The notes below the pieces were generated by a model. The model had not been told where the DNA came from. It made no database searches and saw only the letters and a list, made by a program, of their open reading frames with translations. DNA of 64,000 nucleotides from Theocolax elegans (lineage: Eukaryota > Arthropoda > Insecta > Hymenoptera > Cerocephalidae). Shown here piece after piece: positions 1-10,936 of the stretch. The position numbers and the translations under genes were made by a program. Where the stretch lies: positions 3,124,869-3,188,868 of the forward strand of contig CM047430.1 in the NCBI GenBank assembly GCA_026168455.1, in the 5' to 3' direction. How positions within the stretch are numbered: the first letter of the stretch is position 1; every line of letters begins with the position of its first letter.

Positions 1-960
1 TGGTTTGCAACTAATGCCCCTACATCTTGAAGACCGCTGGAAACCCGCTTTCTTGATTCTACACGGACATTATTAATTTAAACGTACGCTCAAACGCTTA
101 TAGAAACGCACTCGCAACGTTTTAAAGACTTATGGATGACGTAATACGCAAACTACAAAACATAGAAATGCTTACCTATTTAGACGACATAATTGTATAT
201 GCAAAAAATCTAAAGATTATGACTAACGAGTACGTAGACTTTTGGACCGTTTACGAGATGTAAATTTGGTCTTACAACCCGATAAAGTGGAATTCTTGAG
301 ACGAGAAGTAGGCTTTTTGGGGCATATAGTAAGCGAGCATGGGCTAGAACCAGATTCCACAAAGCTTAAGACCGAAATCACCATAGACCAAGAAATGCCA
401 AAAAGATACGAGAAATTTTGGGATTTACTGGTTCTTACCGTAAATTTATTAAGAACTTTTCCAAAATAACTGCCCCATTATCTGACCTCCTAAAGAAAGG
501 AAAATCTTTCACATGGGGACCTAAGCAGGATCAATGTCTCGAAATAATAAAAGATGCTCTATGTAGTAAGACACTACTGGTTTGCCAGACCTAAATAAAA
601 CTTTTTCCCTGACCACGAACGTGTCTGATTACGCTATCGGAGCGATTCTCAGTCAAGCATAAGATGAGTTTGATCATCCGGTAAATTACCTTACAAAAAC
701 CTAATGAAATTATTCTACTACTAAGAAAGAATGCCTAGAAGTCTTTTATGCCCTTAATCAATTCCGCCCATATTTATTAGGGCGTAAGTTTACTCTTGTG
801 GTAGACTATGAGCCCTTGAATTCGATGCATAATAGAAAAAACTCTGGATAGAGGTTGATGCGTTGGATGTTCCAACTTGCGGGATATCAGTATACGTTTA
901 AGTATAAACCCGGGAAATTGAATATAAACGCTGATACACTTTTTCAAATCTTACTGGAGA
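1..960 (+). pseudogene. Ty3/gypsy pol remnant: reverse transcriptase and RNase H
   Basis: Decayed pol of a gypsy-type LTR retrotransposon. A YLDDIIVYA reverse transcriptase box is encoded near 178-207. The connection region follows in another frame at 242-469 (LQPDKVEFL, then GFLGHIVSEHGLEPDSTK). RNase H follows from about 600 (TTNVSDYAIGAILSQ, then a KKECLEVFYALNQFRPYLLGR-type segment) and ends near 955 with YKPGKLNINADTL. Several stops and frame changes interrupt it, so it is not functional. It lies upstream of the first XDH exon, in the preceding intron. Family assignment is firm; element ends are not visible. Confidence 0.85.
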
Positions 961-1528
961 GAAAATAAATAAAAATTTGCCTGAGGTTAAGATTATGGTA
1001 ATAAAAGAAAAGGAGGAACGAAAGAATCCAACTTGAGAATACAGCAAGCACAAAAAACCAGAAAATACTAACAAGGGAAGTACTTCCCTTTAATAAAGTA
1101 TGTGATATTTCGGAAACTGTACCGTTAATTTTCTATTAGAGATGAAAAAATATATCATGCTATGTACTTAAATATAAACCAATGTCGTCTCATTTTCTCA
1201 TGCACTAGCAATAAAGTCTTAGATAATTCTATCACTCATGCCACAGAAATCGTCGACACAGATTAGCACGAATTTCGCCATGCAATACACACGGCAATAT
1301 AGTTAAGTACAAAAGTCTCACCTGCATTCTTAAACTTCGGGCGTCATCCACAACCTATCAAGAGTCTTCGCAGGGAAAAACCGGACTTTAAGCTTCTGGA
1401 TAATCGCGAAGTATGGTTTCATGGACTAAAAGACTTGATGCTCTGTGCGACTTACAAAGGCAGTATTTCACCTCCGGGAAACGGATCCTATCCTAACTTC
1501 GGTATATCTTTTGTAATATACAAATATG
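961..1528. other. Unassigned AT-rich sequence
   Basis: No open frame or motif is recognised. It may hold the worn 3' part of the preceding gypsy element, but no integrase motif can be defended. Confidence 0.3.
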
Positions 1529-2046
1529 AAGAAAGCCAAGTTATTACTTGCCAATGGCAACTTTTACGAAAGTTATTCGACATCTAAAAAAAATTGATCG
1601 AGAAATAGTTCGATTATACGTTAAAAACAAATATTGATAAGAACTCAAATCAGAAACGAAAAAAAAGTTGAGTTGAAGTAGATATGAGTTAAAGAAAAGA
1701 AGCTCAAATTGCTTATTTTGGAACAAAGTTATAAAAAAAAATAAGGAGTTAAAGAAATTTTAACCAAAATTTAATGTAAAAAATTTATTTTATCTTTTGA
1801 CTTAAACTTCTTCAATTTTTTATTTTCTTTATAACTTTGCTCTAAATTGAGCAATTTAAGTTTCCTTTTTTCAGACTATATCTACTTAAACTCAACTATA
1901 TTTTAGTTCTGGGTTTGAATTCCTATTAATATTCGTTTTCGAGTTTTAAGCGATCAAAGTAGAAGTAATTTTTATTGAAAATATTGTTAGATGTCGTATA
2001 ACTTTTGTAAAACTGGCCATTGGCAAGTAATAACTTGGCTTTCTTT
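1529..2046. repeat. Foldback repeat with about 58-bp inverted ends
   Basis: The left arm at 1529-1586 (AAGAAAGCCAAGTTATTACT and onward) recurs in reverse complement at about 1988-2046. The inner arms also contain partly complementary AT-rich tracts (AACAAAGTTATAAA near 1721 against TTTATAACTTTGCTC near 1829). The shape fits a foldback element or MITE of about 0.5 kb. No clear target duplication was seen and the superfamily is unknown. Confidence 0.7.
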
Positions 2047-2180
2047 CTTAATGCCAAGTATGTATTGCTTGATAGGCCCAAGCAGAATCTGCTTGGCTTC
2101 TAGAGAAGTAACAACTTTGTCTAATTTACCAATGTCACCAAGATAGATATTGCTTGGCTCCCAAGCAAATTCTGCTAAAT
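2047..2180. repeat. Cluster of short CCAAGCA/TGCTTGG inverted repeats
   Basis: A short hairpin, CCAAGCAGAATCTGCTTGG, sits near 2078-2096. Related TGCTTGGCTCCCAAGCA follows near 2150-2167. Probably the edge of a diverged repeat family that also includes the adjacent foldback. Confidence 0.45.
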
Positions 2181-2502
2181 TTTTTTTAAGTCAGCTAAAC
2201 AATAATTAAAAAAACTTAAATGGCCTCACTTAACTTGATATGGTATTTAACCCCATATGATAGTGTATCTTCGCAAAACAATTTTACATCCAATATTAAT
2301 GTCGCAAGGTTTGACTGCACGTTTTATTTCTACCACTCATATAACCCTGGGAAAATGGGAGAATGCTAGCGAAAGAAAGCTAATAAAATAACAGAGCAAA
2401 ATACGATTTACATAGAATTTAAAACTATAATAAATGTAATTAATGCATTATTTCTATTATTTCATTTAAATACGGATGTAACATTAATGTTAACATTTAT
2501 AG

Positions 2503-2631
2503 ATAGCTAGTAAAGCATTAGGTGTTAATCCAGAAAAAATACGTATCACGGATACAGCTACTGATAAAGTTCCTAATACTACTGCAACAGCTGCTAGTAC
2601 GGGATCAGACTTAAACGGAGCTGCCGTAATG
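2503..2631 (+). CDS. XDH: Xanthine dehydrogenase, internal exon (43 codons)
   Basis: One coding exon of a molybdopterin-binding xanthine dehydrogenase. The XDH enzyme oxidises hypoxanthine and xanthine to urate in the cytosol. The exon starts right after the acceptor ...TTTATAG at 2502 and ends at ATG before a GTGTGT donor at 2632, open in phase 0 throughout. The peptide begins [15 protein letters not shown] and ends with [15 protein letters not shown]. This corresponds to the XDH stretch with conserved P-N-T, T-A-A-S and D-L-N-G residues just before the A-C-x segment. The second exon at 53629 continues the family order exactly in phase 0. Upstream exons lie outside the window. Aldehyde oxidase paralogues are an alternative, but the second exon favours XDH. 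Confidence 0.85.
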
Positions 2632-2842
2632 GTGTGTATATTATATATTAATAATTATATTTTATTACCCATGCATTGATGTAAGAAAATAAGTCCATTT
2701 GATCTTAAAGTGTTAGAATTATACAAGTAAATAAAATATATAAAACTAACTACACGTCCACTTCTGAACACCAACATGAATTAATATGTATAAAAATGTT
2801 TAATTTTAAAAGACCTCGCACACTTCTTAAACAATTGTTTTT

Positions 2843-4261
2843 CAGAAAAATTTCTTGAAATTTTGGAAGGACAGTCACATCAACATTGTGCCTTTCCTTT
2901 CAGGAAAGTACCACACTGTCTCATACTTGTTGGTCATGTTGTTAGCTAATGTTGTTACCAATTCGAGTACGTTCCTCGTTCCTCATGTGAGTAACCAATC
3001 CCCAAATACTTCCGGAAAGACCATGACGATATCCTAATTTCCGTGAATACCAAGAATGAATATCTTAAATCACTCTGGAATTAGTGCTCCCTTCTAAAAT
3101 GTTTGGAAATGGTTCCTTTCTTCCAGGAACTGACGATACCACTTAAGAGGGTGATATCCGATACAGACAAACGATCAACAATAATCGCAGGAATATTAGA
3201 CCCAGCAGGAAATTGTAAAGGGACAGCGTACGTAGAAAACGGTTTTGAATACACAGATATAATAGTATCCGCTAAAATCGAGATAAGAGACGAAGAAGCA
3301 CAGCACCCACAAATAAACAACAAGACGTAATTATATTACCATCAGGAACACGATGCAAATATTTAAAAACAACTTGTACAGATGCTCGGGAGAAATACGC
3401 ATTTTTGCAATAAACACCTAGATCCACGTGCAAATTCGACGAGTTCACTATACTATGCGAAGGACCAGGATTAAAAGTAACCTATTCCGCAAAAGAGGCG
3501 TCACCAATGTATTCTAGTAACTTATCTGGGAAAATAAATTTTGGCTTAGCAAGAATAGGAGAATACGATGTCTGCGGCTTTAACCTTTAGAGGACGGGAT
3601 GGCCCCTATACGGGCCATGCCCATGATCGACCCTTTACATGTGTTAGTTTTGAGTTGTGAGACATCACAAAAACTCGATTTCTATAGAAAAGAGAGAGAA
3701 AACAGTAAACCCAAATCCCCGTCCTCTAAAGGTTAAAAGTGATCCGATGTTTTGAGACATTAATTTTATTGAAAAAAGAAGCTTTTTTGAACCAGAAAAT
3801 TCCCGTCCTCTAAAGGTTAAACTGGAAAAGACTGATCAAGCGAAAGCATACGTTTTTGAAACTACGCCTGAAAGATTTTTCACCACAATAAAGAAACTTT
3901 ACTTGACCGATATCTCGCTACTTACTTTGATAGAAAAACAAAGAATATTGGCATACACATAGAAATTGAAATTGATTCATTATATGTAGAAACGGTGCTC
4001 CAAAAATGCCGATTGGAAAGACCAATTCTTATAAACACCCTAGAAGTAGAATATACCGAACCAGATATATTCGTATATCCTTATGAATGGAAGGGGAAAC
4101 TTAGCTGTTCCCGCAGGCAAAGTAGTACACATCATCCAATGTAAACCAAGATAATGCAAGATTCCACACAGAACAATAATAAGGTAAGCAACTCTAGAGG
4201 CTGCAACGAGTTACTTTTAAGAAGACGGTAAATGAAGCGTTACCATCACTCTTAAGAAGGG
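2843..4261 (+). pseudogene. Env-like glycoprotein remnant of a gypsy element
   Basis: Broken remnant of the same env-like gene seen at 16385-18243. The clearest open part, 3103-3330, carries a GNCKGTAYVENGFEYTD segment typical of the second half of this glycoprotein. Parallel residues then follow in shifting frames (a SGTRC-like stretch near 3345, a second glycine-rich stretch near 3540, PAGKVVHIIQ near 4110). A TTAA MITE at 3584-3816 interrupts it. Frameshifts and stops make it non-functional. At 4251-4261 a purine run (TTAAGAAGGGA) looks like the polypurine tract before the LTR-like sequence at 4262. The family resembles glycoproteins captured from insect RNA viruses. That link is recalled, not tested. 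Confidence 0.6.
3584..3816. mobile_element. TTAA-flanked MITE (piggyBac-type), TIR CCTTTAGAGGACGGG
   Basis: Terminal inverted repeats CCTTTAGAGGACGGG at 3584 and CCCGTCCTCTAAAGG ending at 3816 are flanked by TTAA at 3580-3583 and 3817-3820. This is the piggyBac signature. A third copy of the right-hand end sits inside at 3718-3732 and is again followed by TTAA. It interrupts the env remnant, whose residues resume straight after the right TTAA. There is no coding capacity. Confidence 0.8.
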
Positions 4262-6880
4262 AGTCGGATGGTCCAGATATTGGCATCCGGTATCAATTTT
4301 AAACGTCGTCACCGATGATATGACAAACGCCGATATTGCGACGTCGCCCGTCTACAGAAATCCCGAAGTTACAGCCGGTCAATCCTGGAGGACTTTACTC
4401 GAACGCGTAGAGTTTTGGTCGTATATCTTCCTTCTTTTCCCGGAGGAACCAAATCGATTTTCCGACCTCTATGGACTTCAACAGCACTTCGGGCATGGTG
4501 CTCCTCCGTTGTGCTATGTGCTGGCGAACGTAGATGAGCGAATAAGAGAAGTAGACAGAAGTCTTTGTCTTCTGACTCGCTACCCGTGCCCGTATGACTC
4601 AGTCGTAGACGTCCTCACCGGCGTTGAATGTTCAGGTACGGGATAAATGAATAGGTAAGTGGCAGGTAAGTGAATGATAAAATACAATCGAATCGAAATA
4701 TATTTATCTTTAATCAAACTCAAATTTAGTAATATCCCGTATATGACAATCAATAATGCGCATTGCGCGTCTTAACATGCAGTTATGATAATAGTATGAT
4801 AATATAATATAAGTACGTATACTCGTCGCGTTCGCGGGTACTCGTATACGTTATAATTTGTGACATGGCAGTTCTAACTGCATGTCACATACTTCATTTA
4901 TATTTATATTATATATTAAATATTCCAAAACCCCGTAGCTTATAGGAATTAATTATAAAACTCACTCGGAATCCAGATAGGCTAGACCGTGAGGAAGGAG
5001 TACGCACTCCAGTAAAACATACGCACAAGCACACAGGCACACATCACTGTCCCTGTTAAAGTCCTGTAAAATAATTATCCGGTTGTTGAAGTTGAATCCT
5101 GAAGTAGTTGAGTGAGGTCCTGTTATAAATCCTGTTCCTTATGTCCTGGAGAAGGTTAACGTAGAAGGTAGCAGTTGAGGTAGAACATATAATATTGGAC
5201 AGCGTCGACAACCAGTAAACATCCAGCCTCCTCCAAGAAGTAATGATCCTTCGTTGGTACAAAACCTCCTTCGAGTACCTGCAACAGTATTAAATAAATC
5301 ATACTGAATATAAAATTAGAATTGAGGAAAGCAGTAGGTTGTCAAAACCTAGTTGCAGGTAAGGAGAAGGAGAGGTGAGTTGAGGTTAGGATTTTACTTC
5401 CACAAGAGATTAATTTTAAAGGAAGAAACAACGCTATTTATACATTACCTCGGACAATCTAGCTAGATGTTGACGTGAGATAAAAACAGGCATCTCCGGA
5501 ACTCGGTGAGGAAGAAGTAGCTGAGGAAATCTCCAATACAGTGTTGTTGTCGTCGTTCCCGCATGCCGCACCTGAAACATAAACAAACTCGGACGAACTA
5601 ACATTAATACAGGTTATTGTATGGAACGAGAGTATTTTACCGTTTATTGACGTAGATGCGACTCCGGGTTGTTAGTATCCAGCAGTTGAGACGGTGCACG
5701 GGGACGGAGGTGTTCACTGTACATAAACAAGACACGCACGTCGGATCGGCCGAGTCAAGCGAACGAGAGCCAACTGTGGCGCGTGGCGCATGCGCGCGGA
5801 CTCGCTGATCGGTACATCACGACGAACTCGGTGATTCCGAGTCGGGCCGTCGAACGAGACGTTTAGTTTAAAACCTTCACTGTAGTTATTACGAGAGTGG
5901 TTATATTTTTATTAATTGTTTAAATTCGAGCATCTGCAGGTGAGAGTTCCTGCCTAAACTCCCTGTCTTCCAGCTTCCCGGCAAGCTGTGATTGTGCGTG
6001 TGTGTGCGGTAATTGAGTGTAGTAAAAGATATAAATTTTGCCGCGTGAACGCGGCTGGCGACCGTGACTAGTTTGTTCGTTTATTTTGTGTATTCTTATT
6101 ACTTGATTAATATTAAAGTTCTAGCTTGAATAAAAGTGTTGTTATTTTATTGTATGGGAGCCGTTCACCCTGATCCCCAGTGAACGTGTTTTAAATTATA
6201 AGACGACTAAATAGTGGAATCGCGACTTATATGCGCACGTAAATGGCGGCTTATTCTGCGCGTAGGAAATACAATGATTAGCGACTTTGTCTGCGCGGGA
6301 TAAAGTAGTAGGAGCTCGCGGCTCTCGAAGAAACACGTCTTTACAGTTCGAACGTAGGCGGAGTACTGACGAGACGTTGGCGTGTGCTTACCATCGAAGC
6401 GGGGATACAAGGCCTTGATTGGCTGGCGGTGTCAACGTATAGCCGCTGCTAGAAGCGTTGACCATGTTCGGTCGATCTCTATTGGTCCGTTGCTACTAGG
6501 TACAAAAGTATTGATGCTCGCACGGTGCGAGAAGTTTCTAGCCGTCGGTGTTATCAGACACCAGATGAAGCGAATGTTACTTGAGATACCTTGATTGCAT
6601 AATAATTAGTCTTCCGCTTCTAGAAGGTTCCATAGATTCCGAATTCTACAATAAATATTGATTATATGGATGGGGTTAGGGGGGAAAGGTTCTTTATTAC
6701 AAAAATCTGTTGCATATGAAATTTAGAGTCGATCGCTGAAATATATTTCGAGATAGGGACATTTTTGTGTTTTGCGGCGTATATTTTCCGTGATTCGAAC
6801 TATTTCTTTCATATTTATAATAATCTTAAATAATTAACAATACATTCATTATATTATACAAGTGTACATCTGTATAAAAA
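4262..6880 (+). mobile_element. Gypsy LTR fragment, split by a solo LTR
   Basis: The segment starts AGTCGG after a purine tract. It matches the region after env at 18260-19385 and, inverted, 8773-9250 and 20480-21205. Shared landmarks are the AGAGTTTTGG segment, GACTCGCTACCCGTGCCCGT, TGATAATAGTATGATAATAT and AACAATACATTCATTATA. The two parts are 4262-4858 and 6194-6880, separated by the solo LTR at 4859-6193. An AGT start fits errantivirus-like LTRs. The 3' boundary is not visible, and copy comparison ends near 6880. Confidence 0.6.
4859..6193 (+). mobile_element. Solo LTR (TGTGACATG family) with AATT target duplication
   Basis: It begins TGTGACATGG and ends ...CCCCAGTGAACGTGTTTTA, flanked by AATT at 4855-4858 and 6194-6197. 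The uninterrupted site is visible in the related LTR near 18660 (CGTAATAATTATAAG), which confirms the boundaries. The first 30 bp form a hairpin (GTGACATG/CATGTCAC). GAACGCGGCTGGCG and CCTGATCCCCAGTG near the 3' end are shared with the LTR at 46419-47700. No internal coding region remains. Confidence 0.8.
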
Positions 6881-8289
6881 CCGACGTGGTCCGTGATAGA
6901 GCGAGGCAGGTCTTAGCAGTTCCTATAAAGGGTTTTTCGGGCAAAATCATAGGGCAGCAGCTGTCACGAGGACGAGATTGCGGCTTGCTCCAGACCAAAT
7001 GCAGGACGACGGAGACGTGAGAATGAAACCAAGTCCAAGACGACGAAGACGGGATGATCGATTTCGACAATGAACGCAGTAATATGTGAACACAGAAAAA
7101 ATGAACAATTTATTGCAAATTTGTCTGGGCTTTAAATAACGCTTATTTAAGGTACGCGAAAGTACAATTTTTTATGATGAAAGTAAGTGAGAGTACGAAG
7201 CCCGGTTTTTCGAGTCCGATAGATTGACTGACTGCAACTATACTAACTGACTATTGATGCATGTCTCCTCTTGAGGTGGTATGAAGGGGGCGCGCATTAC
7301 CGCGCACTCTCTAGTGCGCCATTCTGCTGAGCTGGCATGCTTCTGCTTGGTTGTGTGGCGTATTCGGCACGCGCATCAACATTCGTGCCGGTTGGTGAGA
7401 GCTTTGACGTCTCTTGGTTATTTTGATGAGTTGTTTTGCTGATGAACGTATTTGGATAATTTTGAATACATTTATTCAATAATTCGTAACTTGTTTATGT
7501 CAATGGACGGGACTAGGTGAACATGATATATGAGTAGGTGGTAGTGATTGCGTGAACAAATGACGATGGCGCTAGGCTGGTGGTGCCGAAAGGAACTAAG
7601 TATTTGATTTTGTGGGAGAGAGAAAAGTATAGAAGACAAGTCACATAGGGAAGCCACATCACCGAGTACACAAGTAAGAGCTCAAGAATCTCCAAGATGA
7701 TCCAGAAGCAGCTTGAAGCCAAACCGATGCCAGGAAGTGGTGAGGAGAAGTCCTTGACAGCACGCCTGGAGAAGCAGCGTAGCCAGAATCACCTCTACTA
7801 GTAGCCACCCAGTACAGCAAATAAACCTGTAAGATTACTTCTTACAATGTGCACTATATAAAGGAGAGGACAGGATCACGCAGCAGTTAAACAGCTGTGT
7901 ATAGTATGGGTGCAGAAGAGAGATTAGGTGAGAAACAACAACACATGAACCGAGTAGCCGTACGGTTTATAACTCACCCAAGCAAACACGCCGTACCACA
8001 TTCCCGAGTCCTCGAGTCAGTGATCGCCAAGACAAGAAGAAGGAGGCAGCCAGGAAGACCACAAAGAGAAGGCCGAACAGCTAACTTCGTCGTCGCCACC
8101 AACTCGCCATCGTTGTTGACATTTGTGCGTGGCGGACATCTTTGTGAAGCCGTACGCGGCATAAGGTCGCGTACGCACGAAGTGGTCACGGCGCACGCGC
8201 GCCTCGACTTTCTCGCGTCGACGACGACGAGAGCTCAGAGCTCGTTCGACCGCCGAATAGGGACTACCTATCGAGAGTACCGACGTGAC

Positions 8290-8291
<2 letters not shown>
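6881..8291. other. Unassigned, probably LTR-derived sequence
   Basis: No gene is recognised. Open frames such as 7897-8337 are low-complexity and lack family motifs. An AACAATTTATTGC tract near 7103 resembles an inverted polyadenylation region of an LTR. Part of 7640-8290 probably belongs to the LTR that ends at 8772, but its 5' boundary cannot be fixed. Confidence 0.3.

Positions 8292-8332
<41 letters not shown>
8292..8332. repeat. (GA)n microsatellite
   Basis: About 20 uninterrupted GA units. Confidence 0.97.
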
Positions 8333-8333
<1 letters not shown>

Positions 8334-8772
8334 ATAGTGAAGTGTGTGTGACAGCATCGCCATAGGTTTGTGCGACCTAGTGCCAATATACGAGAGCCCA
8401 TTTCCTTGCCTGTGTGTATCGCGTACTCCCATGTATTCCCCAGCTTCTTCCTTGTGCAACTAGCCTTGCTCGCCGCGTAAAGTAAGTGTACCCAGCTTCT
8501 TCCCCTCCCCCTTCGCGCGCGAAGTAGTCGGCTTACTAGACTCGTATTTCAGCCGTGCCGTCCGTTGTTTCGTATTCGAATCGTCGTATAGATATAATTC
8601 CGTTGTATCCAATTGAGCATTTAAATCGAGTAACGAATCACGACAAATACGTCGTATAGCGCGTAGCGTACGTTACTGACATCTGCTGTTATATTAAGAA
8701 GTCATTACCGAATAAGTAATAATTTAAACTTTAATTGATCACCCGCACCCTGATCTCCAGTGCGACGTGACA
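8333..8772 (+). mobile_element. 3' part of an LTR related to the 4859-6193 family
   Basis: It ends CCCTGATCTCCAGTGCGACGTGACA at 8772, matching the ends of the LTRs at 6193 and 47700 (CCTGATCCCCAGTG). It directly abuts an inverted gypsy-LTR fragment at 8773, as expected for an insertion into that fragment. The left end is not identified; the LTR may extend back to about 7500. Confidence 0.55.
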
Positions 8773-9250
8773 ACGTACTTATATTATATTATCATACTAT
8801 TACCATTACTGCATTGTTAAGACGCGCGACGCGATACATATATTTCGACTCGATTGTATTTTATCATTCACTTACCTGCTACCTACCTATTCGTTTATCC
8901 CGTTCCTGTCATTCAACGTCGGTGAGGACGTCTACGACTGAGTCATACGGGCACGGGTAGCGAGTCAGAAGACAAATACTCCTGTCTTCTTCTCTAATTC
9001 GCTCATCTACGCTCGTCAGCACATAGCCTAATTTTCAAAACTTTACGTGTTCGAGTAAAGTCCACTGGGATTGACCGGCCGTAGCTTCGGGAGTTCTGTT
9101 GACAGGCGACTTCGCAACATCGGCGTCGGTCGTATCGTTGGTGACGACGATTAAGATTGCTCCCTGTTGCCAATATCCCGACCAACCGACTCTCGTCGTA
9201 GCATTGGTGACAGCGGCGGTGGGATTTTGTCTCCAAAAACACACAAAATA
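8773..9250 (-). mobile_element. Inverted gypsy LTR fragment
   Basis: Reverse complement of the segment at about 4262-4830. Landmarks include ACGTACTTATATTATATTAT, ACGGGCACGGGTAGCGAGTC and CGTCGTCACCAACGATACGA read on the minus strand. It is truncated where the LTR ending at 8772 joins. Confidence 0.75.
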
Positions 9251-10124
9251 AGGTAAAATAAATATTTATTTAAAAGAATTTTTTTGTTGTACTTTGCAGT
9301 GTTTCTACGGATAACAGTTATATTTAAGTCTTTTTTCTTTTTTCTGTCTTCACGAAACAATTAGTAAAGATTGCATGAGTTTTACACTTTAAAGTATAAA
9401 CATTATTTTTTTTATATTTCACAACAATCTAAAATATAAAAAAATTTTTTTTTATAATCAACTAGAGTTTGGAAAAACGTTTATTTTGCAATTTCGTTGT
9501 TCACACGGTCACGAAATTAATTTATTATTTTTATCGCACTCTTCCGAGAAATATAGCTCAAGTGGCATATGAGTCGGACTCAAGTTACCTGATCACGCGT
9601 ATACTACACTTTCTTGTTGCAGCATTATCTTTATGTGTCTCCATAAATTTCTCTTATATATTGCATGAATGACATTATATTCAGATATTGTTTATATAAC
9701 CATCTATAATTTCTCATTAAACATTTTGTTCCAATTTCGCCATGTTCATATATATTATTTAATTCGTTCTTACTGCTGATGTTACCTGTGAAAGGTGAAA
9801 CCTGCCTTACCTACCCAACAGTTATCTACTGTCAGTAACTTACCAACCGTCGGTGAGTGTTACACATAACCGGTAACCGCCGAAGTCCGTAATTTGAAAA
9901 TTCAAATATTTTATTACATTTAGAATTACTGTGTACCCACCAAAGTAACCCTATAACGTATAATAACAATTGCTGCAATTAATTATATTATATATTAGTT
10001 TTCCTTACACCATTACTTTGGCAATGCGACAATAGTAACACTTGCAACTTATCGTTTGACTTAGTTTAGTTTCGAGGCGTTAAGCGTTTTTCGACAATTC
10101 TTATCTTTAAGAAAACGTACCTTA
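9251..10124. other. AT-rich sequence with nothing recognised
   Basis: No supported gene. A 67-codon open frame at 9469-9672 has no recognisable family. The 5' LTR of the gypsy element starting at 10937 was sought here by comparison with 18244-19535 and was not found. Confidence 0.35.
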
Positions 10125-10128
10125 TTAA

Positions 10129-10747
10129 GGGTAGAGTATGGTTAGAAAAATATTTTCGTATTTTTTATAAAATATTATGAAAAATATTTTTATTGATGAT
10201 GACTAACACCCAAATCACGTAAAATATTAAAATATTTAACAAAATAGGCCTAAAACAGTTGCAAATTCAAAAAACTCTTTGCAGGGTAAAAGTTATCAAA
10301 GGACTCCGGTAAAAAAATTTCAAACTTATACATATAAGAGCTACAACGTTACACAGCGAATAAGGTTTATCTATAAAAATGCAATTTCTGGCTCGATAAA
10401 CCTAATTTGGTTATATAATTGACTAAAAAATATCAGATTTTTCATTAAAAAAGTAGTAATAAAAATGTCACATTTAATTTTAAACAAAAAAGGCCGTGTA
10501 ACTTTATAATTTATACATACCTCAAAATGTATGCAAAATTTCTGGTGGCTACGACAAATATTGTCCTGCAAGGAATGTTTTAAAAGTATAAAAAATAGTT
10601 TTTGAATTATTTAGCTTTAAAGATAAAAATACATGACTTATTGCATTAACTGAAGATTATTTAATGCTGAAATTATGTAAGCATTTAGAACTTGTTTCTA
10701 AAATAAAAAAAATTGATTTTTTAAAAATTTTAGACCATACTCTACCC
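10129..10747. mobile_element. TTAA-flanked non-autonomous element, TIR GGGTAGAGTATGGT
   Basis: Inverted ends GGGTAGAGTATGGT at 10129 and ACCATACTCTACCC ending at 10747 are flanked by TTAA at 10125-10128 and 10748-10751. It is 619 bp, AT-rich, with no coding capacity. The TTAA duplication points to a piggyBac-type transposase acting in trans. Confidence 0.85.
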
Positions 10748-10936
10748 TTAATCTATACAAACAAATTTTAATAAAAAATTTGCTGTAGTGATAAAGAAAC
10801 CTTAAGTCCTTTTTATCAGCGTTTCCGCATTACAACGTCATATGAGACTCCAACCCCCTTTAATATTGCACATAAATTACTTAACACAATTAAATACATA
10901 CATCTAACTCATTAAAAAAAAGCATATCGGCTTAAT

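Noticed and set aside
7897..8337. 146-codon open frame as a gene
   Set aside because: It ends in a (GA)n microsatellite read as Arg-Glu repeats, has no domain, and lies in LTR-like DNA.
9469..9672. Odorant-receptor-like fragment
   Set aside because: Hydrophobic and short, with one vaguely similar phrase only; not enough to support a family.
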